A stretch of 64,000 nucleotides of DNA from Terriglobus tenax (GCF_025685395.1 NZ_JAGSYA010000003.1:434001-498000); one strand, 5' to 3'; shown: positions 32,222 through 41,548, numbered from the stretch's first letter. The notes: a model not told the origin generated them from the sequence alone. Translations and numbers: made by a program.

Positions 32222-34831
32222 ATGAAATTGCAGGGACTTTTGATCAACTGGAAGACGCGCCTTGTGGCCGCCGGAACGCTGGCTTCGTTTGCGGTATCGA
32301 CCGATGCCTTTGCTGAGGTAAAACCGGCTGCCGAGGATACAAACGGCAAAGTAGAGCGGGTAGGCGAAAGCCCGGCCGACGAGCAGGCCAAGTCGGCACA
32401 GGTTGTCCATGACTATCGCATCCCGGAGGGCACCATCCGCGAGGTACTGGATGCGATCGCGACGGTGAACGGTTTTACGGTCCATATCCCGTCTGACCGC
32501 GTGGGCGATGTGCAATCGCCGGGTGTGAAGGGTGTGCTGAATCTGCAGGAAGCTCTGGAAGCCGCTCTGAAGGGCACCGGTATTGCCGCGACGATTGATT
32601 CTTCTGACTCGGTGACGCTGAAGCTGAAGTCGGCCGACCAGACGGTGACGGTTGTGGCGGACGGTCCGCAGTCGATCAAGTACACGGCTCCTCTGCGGGA
32701 TCTGCCGCAGACGATTACCGTGATTCCACAGGAGGTGCTGCAAACGACGGCTTCGACGAGCCTGGTCGAGGCACTGCGCACGGTTCCAGGCATCACGTTT
32801 GGCGCGGGTGAGGGTGGTAATCCGATTGGCGACCGCCCGTACATTCGCGGCGTGGACTCGCAGTCCAGCACCTTTGTCGACGGTATGCGCGATATCGGTT
32901 CGCAGTCGCGCGAGGTGTTCAACCTGGAGTCAATCGAAGTTTCGAAGGGACCGAGCGGCACCTTTGCTGGCCGCGGAGCTTCAGGCGGCAGCCTGAACCT
33001 GAATAACAAGATGGCCCGCAAGGAGAAGTTTGTAGGCGGCAGCTTCAGCCCCGGTAATGGCAGCTTCTACCGTGGGACGGTCGACGGCAACATGAAGTTC
33101 AACGACTACGTTTCAGGCCGTCTGAATGGCCTGTGGCACTCGGCCGGCGTGGCTGGACGCGATGTGACGAAGAGTGACCGCTGGGGCGTAGCGCCGGCGA
33201 CGACCTTCAACATCAACAAGCGGACGACGCTGAACCTGAACTACTACCACCTGATGTCGAACGACATTCCTGATCCGGGTATGCCGTACAACAACCCGAC
33301 CTTCTTCCAGCGCACGGCTGACAATCGCCCGCGCGTTTTGCAGGCCGGTGACGGTTCTCCGCTGGTGGTAAACCGGAAGGCGTTTTACGGCAATACCAAC
33401 CGCGACTTCCGCGTGGAGAAGGTGAAGACCGGGCTTGCCCGTATTCAGGTGAGCTTGTGGGAAGGCGCTGTCCTGCGGAATACCTACCGCTATGGCAAGT
33501 CCAACCAGGACTACATCTACTCGCAGGCGGATGACAGCCAGGGCAACATCTATTACGGCCTGGTTTTTCTGCGGAACCTGAACCGCAACACCCGTGTGGA
33601 TACGTCGATTGACCAGACTGACCTGGCCGGAAGCGGCAAGACCGGTTCTGTTCGCCACACCTACGCTACGGGTATGGAGTTCTCGCGTGAGCGTGGCTGG
33701 AACTCGAGCTATGGCATTACGCTGCCCGCTACGACAGTCAATGGGGTGAGCATTGCGGCCAGCCGCTGCCCGGGCGGCGCTGGAGCGGCGGGTAATTACA
33801 ACTGCGTGGACCTGTTCAATCCCGCACCGGAGTATAACGATCCGTGGCGTTCGGTGAACACGATCAACAGGGCTAACCTGGCGTTCCCGACGAATGCACG
33901 CACCACGACCCGCTCGCTGTACGGATTCGATACGATGCAGCTTCATCCGAAGCTGATGGCGACGGTTGGCATTCGTTATGACCACTACAACTCGCGGTAC
34001 CGCTCGGCGTTGAATGCGACTCCGTCGGTCTCGACAAGTCAGCGGACGGACGATCTGGTGAACTACCAGGCTGCGTTGAACTTCAAGCCGCAGACGAAGA
34101 TCAGCATTTATGGTTCGGTGAGCTCTTCGTCCGTGCCGGTCGGCAATGCGCTGCTGCAGGGCAGCGACCCGAATGCTCTATCCACCACCAGCAATCAGAA
34201 CCTGGCACCGGAGAAGACGCGGTCGGTCGAAGCCGGTGTGAAATATGAGTTGTTTGGCGGACGTGCGCTGGCAACGGCAGCCTTTTTCCAGCAGAACGTC
34301 GACAATGCCCGCGTAACGGCCGATGCTTCGGGATCGATCCAGATGGCTGGCAAGAAGCGCAATCGCGGTATCGATGTGGGTATCTCCGGCAACGTGACGC
34401 GGAAGCTGCAGGTCTTCGGTGGCTACACGTTCATGAACGCCATCCTGGTCGATAACGGTGTTGTGGTGACGAATGGTGTGGCGAGTCCCAGCCCGCTGAA
34501 CGGACGCCGCTTCCCGAATACTCCGGAGCACAGCTTCAGCGTGACCAGCTATTACCAGGCGACGCGTGCGCTGAAGGTGGGTGGCGGTATCTACGGTGCG
34601 GGCAAGGTGTTTGGAGCCGATAACCCGACGAGCGCGTACACGATGAAGTGGGTTCCGTCGTACACCCGTGTCGACCTGTTCGGATCGTACCGCTTCACCA
34701 AACACTATGATCTGCAGGCCAACCTGCTGAATGTTGGTGACAAGGTTTACTTCCTGCAGGCCTACACCACGCACTATGCACAGATGGCTCCCGGACGTAC
34801 CTTCCGCGCCACCTTCAACGTATCGTTCTAA
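32222..34831 (+). CDS. TonB-dependent siderophore receptor with STN domain (Fiu/PiuA-like)
   Basis: 869 residues: a signal peptide ending near DAFAE, an STN (secretin/TonB N-terminal) domain at about residues 62-137, a TonB-box-like TVTVVADG (141-148), a plug (LPQTITVIPQEVLQTTASTSLVEALRTVPGITF, RPYIRGVDSQSSTFVDGMRD) and a 22-strand barrel ending FRATFNVSF. STN domains usually signal to a FecR-type anti-sigma factor, but no fecI/fecR pair is adjacent. The downstream Sel1 and PKHD-hydroxylase genes match the neighbourhood of Pseudomonas piuA and E. coli fiu, suggesting catecholate-siderophore uptake. GGAGAG precedes the ATG at 32222. Confidence 0.9.
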   Translation: MKLQGLLINWKTRLVAAGTLASFAVSTDAFAEVKPAAEDTNGKVERVGESPADEQAKSAQVVHDYRIPEGTIREVLDAIATVNGFTVHIPSDRVGDVQSPGVKGVLNLQEALEAALKGTGIAATIDSSDSVTLKLKSADQTVTVVADGPQSIKYTAPLRDLPQTITVIPQEVLQTTASTSLVEALRTVPGITFGAGEGGNPIGDRPYIRGVDSQSSTFVDGMRDIGSQSREVFNLESIEVSKGPSGTFAGRGASGGSLNLNNKMARKEKFVGGSFSPGNGSFYRGTVDGNMKFNDYVSGRLNGLWHSAGVAGRDVTKSDRWGVAPATTFNINKRTTLNLNYYHLMSNDIPDPGMPYNNPTFFQRTADNRPRVLQAGDGSPLVVNRKAFYGNTNRDFRVEKVKTGLARIQVSLWEGAVLRNTYRYGKSNQDYIYSQADDSQGNIYYGLVFLRNLNRNTRVDTSIDQTDLAGSGKTGSVRHTYATGMEFSRERGWNSSYGITLPATTVNGVSIAASRCPGGAGAAGNYNCVDLFNPAPEYNDPWRSVNTINRANLAFPTNARTTTRSLYGFDTMQLHPKLMATVGIRYDHYNSRYRSALNATPSVSTSQRTDDLVNYQAALNFKPQTKISIYGSVSSSSVPVGNALLQGSDPNALSTTSNQNLAPEKTRSVEAGVKYELFGGRALATAAFFQQNVDNARVTADASGSIQMAGKKRNRGIDVGISGNVTRKLQVFGGYTFMNAILVDNGVVVTNGVASPSPLNGRRFPNTPEHSFSVTSYYQATRALKVGGGIYGAGKVFGADNPTSAYTMKWVPSYTRVDLFGSYRFTKHYDLQANLLNVGDKVYFLQAYTTHYAQMAPGRTFRATFNVSF

Positions 34832-35560
34832 ATGCAGGAACAGGATCCCAACTCGCTGGAACTCGTCCGCGCCGCGGCTCTTCGCGGCGTGGCCGAGGCC
34901 CAGGTCATCTATGGCCAGATGCTGCTCGACGGCAAAGTCGTCGAGCGCAATGCCCTTTCTGCCTTCTCGTTCTTTGAGAGGGCGGCGAAGGGTGGCAACG
35001 TGATGGCCATCAACATGGTGGGCCGCTGCCTTGACCAGGGATGGGGTGTGGCCGCAAGTCCTCACCTGGCCGCTCCATGGTTTTTGAAGGCTGCGGAACG
35101 CGGGCTGGACTGGGGGATGTACAACTACGCGACCCTGTTGATTCTTGGCCGCGGAGTTCCTGAAGACAGATCGGTTGGCCTGTACTGGTTGCGCAAAGCG
35201 GCTGAGCTGGGCCACGCCAAGTCGATCAACCTGATCGGCGGATTTTACGAAGATGGCTGGGAGGTGGAGCAGAATCGCGCCGAGGCGCGCGAGTGCTATC
35301 GCCTGGCTGCTGTTGGCGGAGACTTCCGCGGGCAGTTCAACTTCGCACGTTTTCTAGCGCAAGAGGGCGAGACCCAGCGCGCTTTTTACTGGCTTCGGCA
35401 GGTCCCGAAGACAGCTACGCCGGCCTTCCTGGAGAAGATGAGGAAGTTCCTGGCCGAGTCACCGATTGATGCTCTGCGACACTTTGCCGCATCGCTTGAC
35501 CAGGACGCCGACGATGCGGTGCCTGCTATTTCTCCTGAGTTTGAGGTAGTGCAATGTTAG
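34832..35560 (+). CDS. Sel1-repeat (SLR/TPR-like) protein
   Basis: A 242-residue solenoid of Sel1-like repeats. Recognisable units are [79 protein letters not shown] and [26 protein letters not shown]. No signal peptide is seen, so it is probably cytoplasmic and mediates protein contacts. The ATG immediately follows the TAA of the receptor gene, so the genes are translationally coupled. A Sel1-type gene near piuA/piuC is known in Pseudomonas; its role there is not well defined. Confidence 0.85.
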   Translation: MQEQDPNSLELVRAAALRGVAEAQVIYGQMLLDGKVVERNALSAFSFFERAAKGGNVMAINMVGRCLDQGWGVAASPHLAAPWFLKAAERGLDWGMYNYATLLILGRGVPEDRSVGLYWLRKAAELGHAKSINLIGGFYEDGWEVEQNRAEARECYRLAAVGGDFRGQFNFARFLAQEGETQRAFYWLRQVPKTATPAFLEKMRKFLAESPIDALRHFAASLDQDADDAVPAISPEFEVVQC

Positions 35561-36231
35561 TTCCGATTCCCGATATCCTGACCGTTGACGAGGTCAAAGA
35601 GTTCCGCCAAAAGCTGGACGCCACCGAGTGGGTGGATGGCCGTGTGACCGCTGGCTACCAGTCCGCGCGTGTGAAGGACAACTCGCAGCTGCCGGAGAAC
35701 AACCCTGTTGCGATTGAGTTGGGTGATCGCATTCTGAGTGCGATTCAGAAGTCTCCGCTTTTTGTGGCGGCTGCTTTGCCGCTGCGTATCTTTCCGCCAC
35801 TGTTCAACCGCTATGCGGGCGGGCAGAGCTTTGGCAACCACGTGGATAATTCCGTGCGCCGCATGCAGAGCGGGCAATATGTCCGTACCGATCTTTCCGT
35901 CACGCTTTTTCTGAGTGAGCCGGAGGAGTACGAGGGCGGCGAGCTGATGATTGAGGACGTCTACGGAACACAGAGTGTGAAGCTGCCGGCCGGGCACCTG
36001 GTTCTGTATCCCTCGACCAGTCTGCATCATGTACGTCCGGTGACTTCCGGAGCGCGTGTGTGCAGCTTCTTCTGGCTTCAGAGCATGATCCGCTCCGATG
36101 AGCAGCGCTCGCTGCTGCTGAACCTGGATATGAGCATTCAACGGCTGTCGCAGGATGTGCCCGATCACCCTTCTTCCGTGGAGCTGACGGGGGTGTATCA
36201 CAACCTGCTGCGGCAGTGGGCTGAGCTATAG
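35554..36231 (+). CDS. piuC: PKHD-type Fe(II)/2-oxoglutarate-dependent hydroxylase (PiuC/YbiX family)
   Basis: A 225-residue double-stranded beta-helix dioxygenase. The iron ligands are His96 and Asp98 (GNHVDNSVR) and His159 (TSLHHVRPV), with the 2-oxoglutarate-binding Arg168 in GARVCSFFW. The family (YbiX in E. coli, PiuC in Pseudomonas) is iron-regulated and encoded beside Fiu/PiuA receptors; its substrate is not established. The ATG overlaps the last seven bases of the Sel1 gene, completing a three-gene operon. A strong terminator follows at 36329. Confidence 0.9.
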   Translation: MLVPIPDILTVDEVKEFRQKLDATEWVDGRVTAGYQSARVKDNSQLPENNPVAIELGDRILSAIQKSPLFVAAALPLRIFPPLFNRYAGGQSFGNHVDNSVRRMQSGQYVRTDLSVTLFLSEPEEYEGGELMIEDVYGTQSVKLPAGHLVLYPSTSLHHVRPVTSGARVCSFFWLQSMIRSDEQRSLLLNLDMSIQRLSQDVPDHPSSVELTGVYHNLLRQWAEL

Positions 36232-36328
36232 CGCGTTGCAAAAGATGGGTGTGCCGCTTTGCCTCGGAACAAGGCTGGCGCGCCCGCAGGGGTCCGAAGC
36301 AAACACACACGGTGCTTCGGGCAAACAC

Positions 36329-36371
36329 AACAGGTGGAACAGGCTGCCCTCACAGTCCTGTTCCACCTGTT
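36329..36371. terminator. Terminator between piuC-like operon and fasciclin gene
   Basis: A 15-bp perfect stem (AACAGGTGGAACAGG and its complement) with a 13-base loop between convergent genes. The outer A- and T-rich bases allow use from both sides. Confidence 0.8.
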
Positions 36372-36383
36372 TGTGCGTTCAGG

Positions 36384-36938
36384 CTAGTTGGGCATTACGA
36401 CGGTGTCGATGACGTGAATGACTCCGTTCTTCTGGAAGACATCGGCGGTGGTGACGGTGGCCATGCCGCCCTTTTCATCGGTCAGAACGACCTTGCCACC
36501 CTCCAGCGAGGCGGTCAGAGTTCCGCCCTGCACGGTCTTCATGGCGTATTTGCCACCGCTCTTCTTGATCATGGCGACGAGTTGTTTTGAGCTGATTCTG
36601 CCAGGAACGACGTGGTAGGTCAGGATCTTGACCAGGGTGGCCTTGTTCTCCGGCTTGACCAGGGTGTCGACCGTACCCGCGGGCAGCTTGCCGAAGGCGT
36701 CATCGGTAGGAGCGAAGACGGTGAAGGGGCCGGTGCTGTTGAGCGTATCGACAAGACCGGCGGCCTTGACGGCTGCCACGAGGGTCTTATGAATGGGTGA
36801 GTTGACCGCGTTCTCAACGATGGTTTTGGTGGGATACATCGGCGCTCCGCCAACATCGGGGTCCTTCATCTGCGCCTGAGCGGTGAGCGTAAGTGCTGCG
36901 AGCGTGGTTGCGAAACAAACAGCCAGAAACTTCTTCAT
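36384..36938 (-). CDS. Exported fasciclin (FAS1) domain protein
   Basis: 184 residues: signal peptide (MKKFLAVCFATTLAALTLTAQA), then one FAS1 domain. Signature blocks H1 (TLVAAVKAAGLVDTLNSTGPFTVFAPTDDAFGKLP) and H2 (VIHVIDTVVMP), with ILTYHVVPGRI between, are complete. FAS1 proteins are extracytoplasmic adhesion or matrix proteins; partner unknown. It is convergent with the piuC-like operon and divergent from the chemoreceptor gene. Confidence 0.9.
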   Translation of the reverse strand: MKKFLAVCFATTLAALTLTAQAQMKDPDVGGAPMYPTKTIVENAVNSPIHKTLVAAVKAAGLVDTLNSTGPFTVFAPTDDAFGKLPAGTVDTLVKPENKATLVKILTYHVVPGRISSKQLVAMIKKSGGKYAMKTVQGGTLTASLEGGKVVLTDEKGGMATVTTADVFQKNGVIHVIDTVVMPN

Positions 36939-37132
36939 GCGGGTCTATCCTTCCGGGGAAGCGGCCTTTATGGCGCGTCCATGCGAAGGACGAGATGAGG
37001 TGGGGATGCGGATTGCTGCTGTGCCCTTTCCGGTTGCACCACGTGAACAGAATCGGCCTATCTTTGCGTGATAGTTCCATGTACAGCGTTCTGAATTGGG
37101 CCCTCTGGTTTCCCGTGTCGTAAGTGCGCGGC

Positions 37133-37159
37133 TCAACTCCGTTACCTTCGTGCCGATAG
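37133..37159 (+). promoter_or_regulatory. Sigma-28 (FliA)-like promoter of the chemoreceptor gene
   Basis: TCAACTCC, an 11-base spacer and GCCGATAG match the flagellar sigma-28 consensus TAAAGTTT-N11-GCCGATAA: seven of eight at the -10 and the exact spacing, with a weak -35. It lies 38 bases before the ATG at 37197, the right place to drive it. Confidence 0.6.
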
Positions 37160-37196
37160 AAGGAGTGACCTGCGGATTTCTCCACACGGCGGAGCC

Positions 37197-38708
37197 ATGA
37201 AACTACAGACGAAGATCATATCCATCTCACTTGGCGGCGTCCTCTTGACGACCGTCGGCGGTATTTTTGTCCAGATGTCGATCATCCGGCAGCAGGGAAT
37301 TACCATGCTGCGCGACTCGATGCGGGCCACGATTCTTGGCGCTGAGAACACGCGCCAGTCGGTTTCGAACATGCGGCGGGAGCATATGTTCGATGACAAG
37401 TCGCTGAAGGAAGAGGCACTTACCGCGACGGATTACCGGCAGACGCGACTTTACCAAACGGTGCCGGTGGTGGCGGCATGGACTGCTCTGCGGGAGGTCG
37501 CCACCAAGGAGGGGCTGAAGTTCCGTGTGCCGGCCAGCCATCCGCGCAACCCGAAGAATGCCGCGGATGAGACCGAGCAGCGCATTCTGGCAGCGGTGGA
37601 GTCTGGCGAGCAGCCCGAATTTTTCGAGGTGGATGAAAAGAACAACGAAGCCATTTATGCGCGGCCGATCACGCTGACGCAGGATTGCCTGTTCTGCCAC
37701 GGCAGCCCGGCTACAAGCCCTTCCGGCAATGGCAAGGACATGCTGGGCTTCCCGATGGAGGGATGGAAGGCAGGAGACCGTCACGGCGCGTTTGTGCTGC
37801 GGTCAAACCTTGCCGGCGTGGATACGCTGGCGCACGACAGCATTCTGAAGACGCTGATGTGGATCGTTCCGCTGGCCAGCCTGGTGGGTGTTGCGATCTA
37901 TCTGATTCTTGCGCGGGTGAGCTATCGGCTGCGGGAGATGGTGCAGGAACTGACGACAGGCTCGGAACAGGTAAGTACGGCGGTACAGCAGATTGCGCAA
38001 TCCAACCAGTCGCTGGCGCAGGGAACCACGATGCAGGCTTCGTCGCTGGAAGACACTTCGCGGGCGGCTTCGTCGGTGAGCGCGGCTGCGGATGGAGCGT
38101 GCCGGAACTCGGAGCAGGCGGCCGAGGAGATGCAGGGCGTCGATGAGAAGGTCCGTCAGGGAAGCAACGCGCTCAAGGAGATGGAAGCCTCCATGACCGA
38201 CATCCAGAGCTCGAGCGAGAAGATCCAGACGACGATCCGGGTGATTGATGAGATCGCCTTCCAGACACACATTCTGGCCCTGAATGCTGCCGTAGAGGCC
38301 GCGCGTGCAGGAGAGACGGGTGTGGGCTTCGCCGTGGTGGCCGAGGAGGTGCGGAACCTGGCTGAGCGCTCGGCGCAGGCGGCGCGCGATACGGCTCCCC
38401 TGATCCGGGAGTCGATTGCACGCAGCAACGATGGCAGCGCCCGGATGCAGCAGATGATCTCAGTCATCGGGGGCATTACCGAGAGCTCAGCCCGGGCCCG
38501 TACCCTGGTGGAGGAGGTAAGCTCCGGCAGTCGCCAGCAGGCGGGAGAGATGGTGCAGATCACCCGGGCGATCCAGGGAATGCAGGATGTGACCCAGGGC
38601 AATGCCGCCTTCTCCGAGCAGACGGCAGCTGCAAGTGAAGAGCTTTCGGCACAGGCGGAGGCGATGAACGCCGTCGCTCACCGGTTGGCAAAGATCGTGG
38701 AAGGTTGA
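37197..38708 (+). CDS. Methyl-accepting chemotaxis protein with DUF3365 heme-binding sensor
   Basis: A 503-residue chemoreceptor. TM1 is residues 7-28, the periplasmic DUF3365 (Tll0287-like) domain spans about 30-215 and TM2 is 220-240. The sensor carries CLFCH at residues 164-168, a CxxCH c-type heme motif, so it may sense redox state, oxygen or NO. The cytoplasmic signalling domain (about 255-503) has the methyl-accepting hairpin with the tip segment [30 protein letters not shown]. There is no evident HAMP domain. Transcription from a sigma-28-like promoter would tie it to motility. No che genes are adjacent. Confidence 0.92.
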   Translation: MKLQTKIISISLGGVLLTTVGGIFVQMSIIRQQGITMLRDSMRATILGAENTRQSVSNMRREHMFDDKSLKEEALTATDYRQTRLYQTVPVVAAWTALREVATKEGLKFRVPASHPRNPKNAADETEQRILAAVESGEQPEFFEVDEKNNEAIYARPITLTQDCLFCHGSPATSPSGNGKDMLGFPMEGWKAGDRHGAFVLRSNLAGVDTLAHDSILKTLMWIVPLASLVGVAIYLILARVSYRLREMVQELTTGSEQVSTAVQQIAQSNQSLAQGTTMQASSLEDTSRAASSVSAAADGACRNSEQAAEEMQGVDEKVRQGSNALKEMEASMTDIQSSSEKIQTTIRVIDEIAFQTHILALNAAVEAARAGETGVGFAVVAEEVRNLAERSAQAARDTAPLIRESIARSNDGSARMQQMISVIGGITESSARARTLVEEVSSGSRQQAGEMVQITRAIQGMQDVTQGNAAFSEQTAAASEELSAQAEAMNAVAHRLAKIVEG

Positions 38709-38720
38709 ACCAGAGGGCCA

Positions 38721-38762
38721 AACAGGCACGCGCTCACCAGACGGGGTGAACGCGTGTCTGTT
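38721..38762 (+). terminator. Long hairpin after the chemoreceptor gene
   Basis: AACAGGCACGCGCTCACC and its near complement form a stem of about 17 bp with two imperfections and a five-base loop. It starts 12 bases after the stop. It lacks a T run. The GTG at 38754 lies inside it, which argues against that start for the next gene. Confidence 0.55.
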
Positions 38763-38828
38763 AAGCAATACAGTTTGACAGTTCGGCGGCCTTGCCTCGA
38801 AGCTGTGAAGACAGGCCATCCCATACGA

Positions 38829-39323
38829 ATGAACGCCGCGCAGTCCAATCCTTCCAAAAAACACCACGACTCGGGTCTGCTGCTGATTGGCATTATCCGG
38901 GTGCTGGAGGCGGCGCTTTCGGTGGCCGTTGGCCTCGGGGTCCTGCATTTCCTGAATAAAGACCTGAACGACGAGCTGACCAGCCTGGTCCATTACCTTC
39001 ATTTGAATGAAGACGGCCACCTGGTTTCCGTTCTGTTCGACAAGATCGACCTGATTGACAATCACCGGCTGAAGCAGATCGGCGCCTCGGCGTTTGCCTA
39101 TGGCGCGCTGAAGCTGATTGAGGGCGTCGGCCTGGTGAAGGAACAGGTTTGGGCTGAGTATCTTACCGTCATTGCCAGCCTGATCTTCCTGCCCTGGGAG
39201 ATCTATGAGCTGCTGCGCCACCCCAACATCTGGAGGCTGGGTATCCTGCTGGGGAACCTGCTGATTGTGGCGTACCTGCTATGGACGCTGGCGCGGATGC
39301 GGCGGCGGAAGCAGCAGGATTAG
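38829..39323 (+). CDS. DUF2127 membrane protein
   Basis: About 164 residues with four hydrophobic segments (LLLIGIIRVLEAALSVAVGLGVLHF, AFAYGALKLIEGVGL, YLTVIASLIFLPWEIYEL, LGILLGNLLIVAYLLWTL) and a conserved positively charged loop, as in DUF2127. Function unknown. The frame can be extended to a GTG at 38754, but that codon sits inside the hairpin ending the chemoreceptor transcript, so the ATG at 38829 is preferred. The C terminus is strongly basic (RMRRRKQQD). Confidence 0.75.
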   Translation: MNAAQSNPSKKHHDSGLLLIGIIRVLEAALSVAVGLGVLHFLNKDLNDELTSLVHYLHLNEDGHLVSVLFDKIDLIDNHRLKQIGASAFAYGALKLIEGVGLVKEQVWAEYLTVIASLIFLPWEIYELLRHPNIWRLGILLGNLLIVAYLLWTLARMRRRKQQD

Positions 39324-39670
39324 GTGAAAAACAGCGACTTTCGCCTAATTTTCGCCTACTACAGAATTCCTCTGATGCGCCACCCCCTGAACCGGTTTTC
39401 TAAACACTACATATAGGGGGATACCTTTTGATTACCCCCACAGCGTGAGTTTTCCACAGGCCGTGGCAGAAGACCCTCTGTTTTCCGCAATTTAGGGACT
39501 TGTATTCAGGCAACTTCTAAGCGATTCTGTGGCTCGAAGTGGTAAGAAGTGGAGCAAAAGGGATTCAGGTTGTAAGGATGGCTTGATTCTATCTCCCAAG
39601 TGGAAGCGAACGGCAAGATTCGCACCGTAACCAACTTGGGGCCCACCGGTTTTGCTGGGGTACAGGTCGC
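39324..39670. other. Leader region of the dcw cluster
   Basis: 347 bases without a gene. It contains the paired motif TTTCGCC-N4-TTTCGCC at 39339-39356, also seen at 9739-9756, and the three MraZ-box-like heptamers at 39536-39562. A GGGGG ... CCCCC pair around 39416-39440 could form a small hairpin. No convincing sigma-70 -35/-10 pair was found by eye. Confidence 0.5.
39536..39562 (+). promoter_or_regulatory. Predicted MraZ operator (three heptamer boxes)
   Basis: GAAGTGG-TAA-GAAGTGG-AGC-AAAAGGG: three 7-base boxes at exact 10-base steps. This matches the AAAGTGG-N3 direct-repeat operators described for MraZ upstream of its own gene. It lies 108 bases before the mraZ ATG. Confidence 0.65.
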
Positions 39671-40111
39671 ATGTTTCGTGGAAATCATCCAGCTCGCGTG
39701 GACGAGAAGGGGAGGCTGAAGCTTCCCGCTGAGTTCATGCGCCGCGCGAAGGATGTGTACGGCGACCAGTTCTACATCACCAGCAAAGATGGCAAGCGGG
39801 CGGAGATTTACCCGCTGAAGGAGTGGGAAAAGATTGAGGAGAAGCTTGCGGGCATCCCCTCCATGAATCCCGCGAAGAAGAAGTTTCTGGACGTGACGAA
39901 CTATTACGGCCAGATGGCGCAGATGGACGAGCAGGGACGTGTGTTGATCCCCGCCATTCTGCGGACGGCAGCGAATGTGAAGGGTGAGGTTGTGGTTCTT
40001 GGATCGCAGACCTACCTGGAGCTGGTGAACCACGACGCCTTCAAGGCGGAACTGGAAGCCCAGCCGCTCACGATGGAAGACCAGGCTGCCCTGGCGGATC
40101 TCGGGCTCTAG
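39671..40111 (+). CDS. mraZ: Transcriptional regulator MraZ
   Basis: A 146-residue protein with two SpoVT-AbrB-like swapped-hairpin domains: MFRGNHPARVDEKGRLKLPAEFM at the start and YYGQMAQMDEQGRVLIPAILR at about residue 76. MraZ forms a ring-shaped oligomer and represses its own cluster in E. coli and activates it in Mycoplasma. It is first gene of the dcw cluster. Its probable operator is at 39536-39562. The stop is followed after 23 bases by rsmH. Confidence 0.96.
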   Translation: MFRGNHPARVDEKGRLKLPAEFMRRAKDVYGDQFYITSKDGKRAEIYPLKEWEKIEEKLAGIPSMNPAKKKFLDVTNYYGQMAQMDEQGRVLIPAILRTAANVKGEVVVLGSQTYLELVNHDAFKAELEAQPLTMEDQAALADLGL

Positions 40112-40134
40112 ATGGACGCTCCTAAGGGAGCCGC

Positions 40135-41040
40135 ATGGAGGGTGGAATGATCGCATCGCTTCATGTGCCCGTTCTTTTTGAAGAGGTTTTGAACTACCTG
40201 AATGTGCGGCGCGGCGGAACGTACGCTGACGCAACGCTGGGGCTGGCAGGGCATACGAGCGGCATCGCTCGCAGGCTGGGGCCGAATGGGACGCTGCATT
40301 GCTTTGACCGCGACCCGGACGCCATGAAGCTGGCCAAGGAGCGGCTGGAGCATGTAGCCGCCGAGTTGAAGGCAACGATGCCGAAGGTCGTGTTTCATGC
40401 ACGGGCCTTCAGCGAGGCAGCCCAGGCGATTGAGCCGGGAACGCTCGATGGCATCCTGGCTGACTTTGGCGTCAGCAGCCTGCAGCTGGATACAGCGCAC
40501 AGAGGATTCAGTTTCCGGCACGATGGTCCGCTCGACATGCGGATGAACCCCACGGTTGGGGTGAGTGCCGAACAAGTGGTAAATCAGATCGACGAAAACG
40601 AGCTTGCCGATCTGATTTACGAATTCGGAGAGGAAAGGAGTTCGCGGAGAATCGCCAGAGCCATTGTGCGGGCCCGGCCGATTACAACCACGGGGGAATT
40701 AGCCCGGGTGATATCGGCCGCGGCCCGATCAATGAAAGGCGAAAAGATTCATCCCGCGACGAAGACCTTTCAAGCGCTTCGAATTTACGTGAATGACGAG
40801 CTGGGAGAGATCAGGACGCTGCTTGAGAGCGCGCCATCTCTTCTGAAGCCCGGAGGCCGGCTGGCGGTGATCAGTTTTCACTCGCTGGAGGACCGGCTGG
40901 TGAAGGATGACTTCCGCGAGCGGTCGCGGAAGGGGCAGTACGAGGTGCTCACCAAAAAGCCGGTAACGGCAGGTGAGGAAGAAATGGAACGCAATCCGCG
41001 GGCACGCAGTGCGAAGCTGCGGGTGGCGGAAAAGAAGTAG
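40135..41040 (+). CDS. rsmH: 16S rRNA (cytosine(1402)-N4)-methyltransferase RsmH
   Basis: A 301-residue SAM-dependent methyltransferase that N4-methylates C1402 in the ribosomal P site (older name MraW). The SAM fold starts with HVPVLFEEVLNYLNVRRGGTYADATLGLAGHTSGIA. LADFGVSSLQLDTAHRGFSFRHDGPLDMRM and KTFQALRIYVNDELGEI are diagnostic, and AVISFHSLEDRLVKDDF is near the C terminus. ATG 40135 has AAGGGAG just upstream; ATG 40147 is an alternative. It is followed by ftsL after 13 bases. Confidence 0.96.
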   Translation: MEGGMIASLHVPVLFEEVLNYLNVRRGGTYADATLGLAGHTSGIARRLGPNGTLHCFDRDPDAMKLAKERLEHVAAELKATMPKVVFHARAFSEAAQAIEPGTLDGILADFGVSSLQLDTAHRGFSFRHDGPLDMRMNPTVGVSAEQVVNQIDENELADLIYEFGEERSSRRIARAIVRARPITTTGELARVISAAARSMKGEKIHPATKTFQALRIYVNDELGEIRTLLESAPSLLKPGGRLAVISFHSLEDRLVKDDFRERSRKGQYEVLTKKPVTAGEEEMERNPRARSAKLRVAEKK

Positions 41041-41053
41041 GAGGAACACGACG

Positions 41054-41548
41054 ATGGCGGCAATGGCGCAGACAATCGAAGCAGTGGGACGGCGGAAGTG
41101 CCGTACCGAGTCGCCGGCAGAGCGCAACCGTCGCGTGTATGAGGCGCAGCGGGCATCGCGTCGCGGACCGACGCCAGAGGTCCTGTTCCACAAGTATCTT
41201 GATAATTCCCGCATTGTGAAGGCCGATGACCCGGTCCGCAAGCGCGAGATGCGTACCTTCGGCGCCGCCTGCGCCGTGTTGTTTGCACTGATGATGGTTT
41301 ACGTATGGCAGCACTTCGGCGCCATTGAGACCGGCTACAAGCTGGAAGCGACCAAGCAGCAGGTGGAGCAGTTGCGCGAGCAGAACCGCCAGCTTCGTCT
41401 GCAGGAGGCGCAGTTGACCGATCCTGAGCGCATCCACACGATGGCTGCGCAGCTTGGCCTGTCGGCTCCGCTGCCGGGGCAGGTGGTGCGTCCTGACGGC
41501 CTGACGGATACGAATGCGCCGGTAGTGGCGCAGGTGACCGCTCACTAA
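41054..41548 (+). CDS. ftsL: FtsL-like cell division protein
   Basis: A 164-residue bitopic protein with a basic cytoplasmic N terminus of about 65 residues, one membrane helix (about 69-86, FGAACAVLFALMMVYVW) and a periplasmic leucine-zipper coiled coil (about 95-125, LEATKQQVEQLREQNRQLRLQEAQL), followed by DPERIHTMAAQLGL, a motif common to FtsL/DivIC proteins. FtsL sequences diverge strongly; the call rests on this layout and the position between rsmH and ftsI. GGAGGA lies eight bases before the ATG. Confidence 0.88.
   Translation: MAAMAQTIEAVGRRKCRTESPAERNRRVYEAQRASRRGPTPEVLFHKYLDNSRIVKADDPVRKREMRTFGAACAVLFALMMVYVWQHFGAIETGYKLEATKQQVEQLREQNRQLRLQEAQLTDPERIHTMAAQLGLSAPLPGQVVRPDGLTDTNAPVVAQVTAH

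Noticed and set aside
36235-36330. Possible riboswitch in the GC-rich segment after the piuC-like gene
   Set aside because: Compared by eye with GEMM and fluoride classes; no conserved core found, and it lies downstream, not upstream, of a gene on the plus strand.
38754-38828. GTG start for the DUF2127 gene
   Set aside because: The codon lies within a long hairpin that ends the chemoreceptor gene, and the extra residues match nothing in the family.
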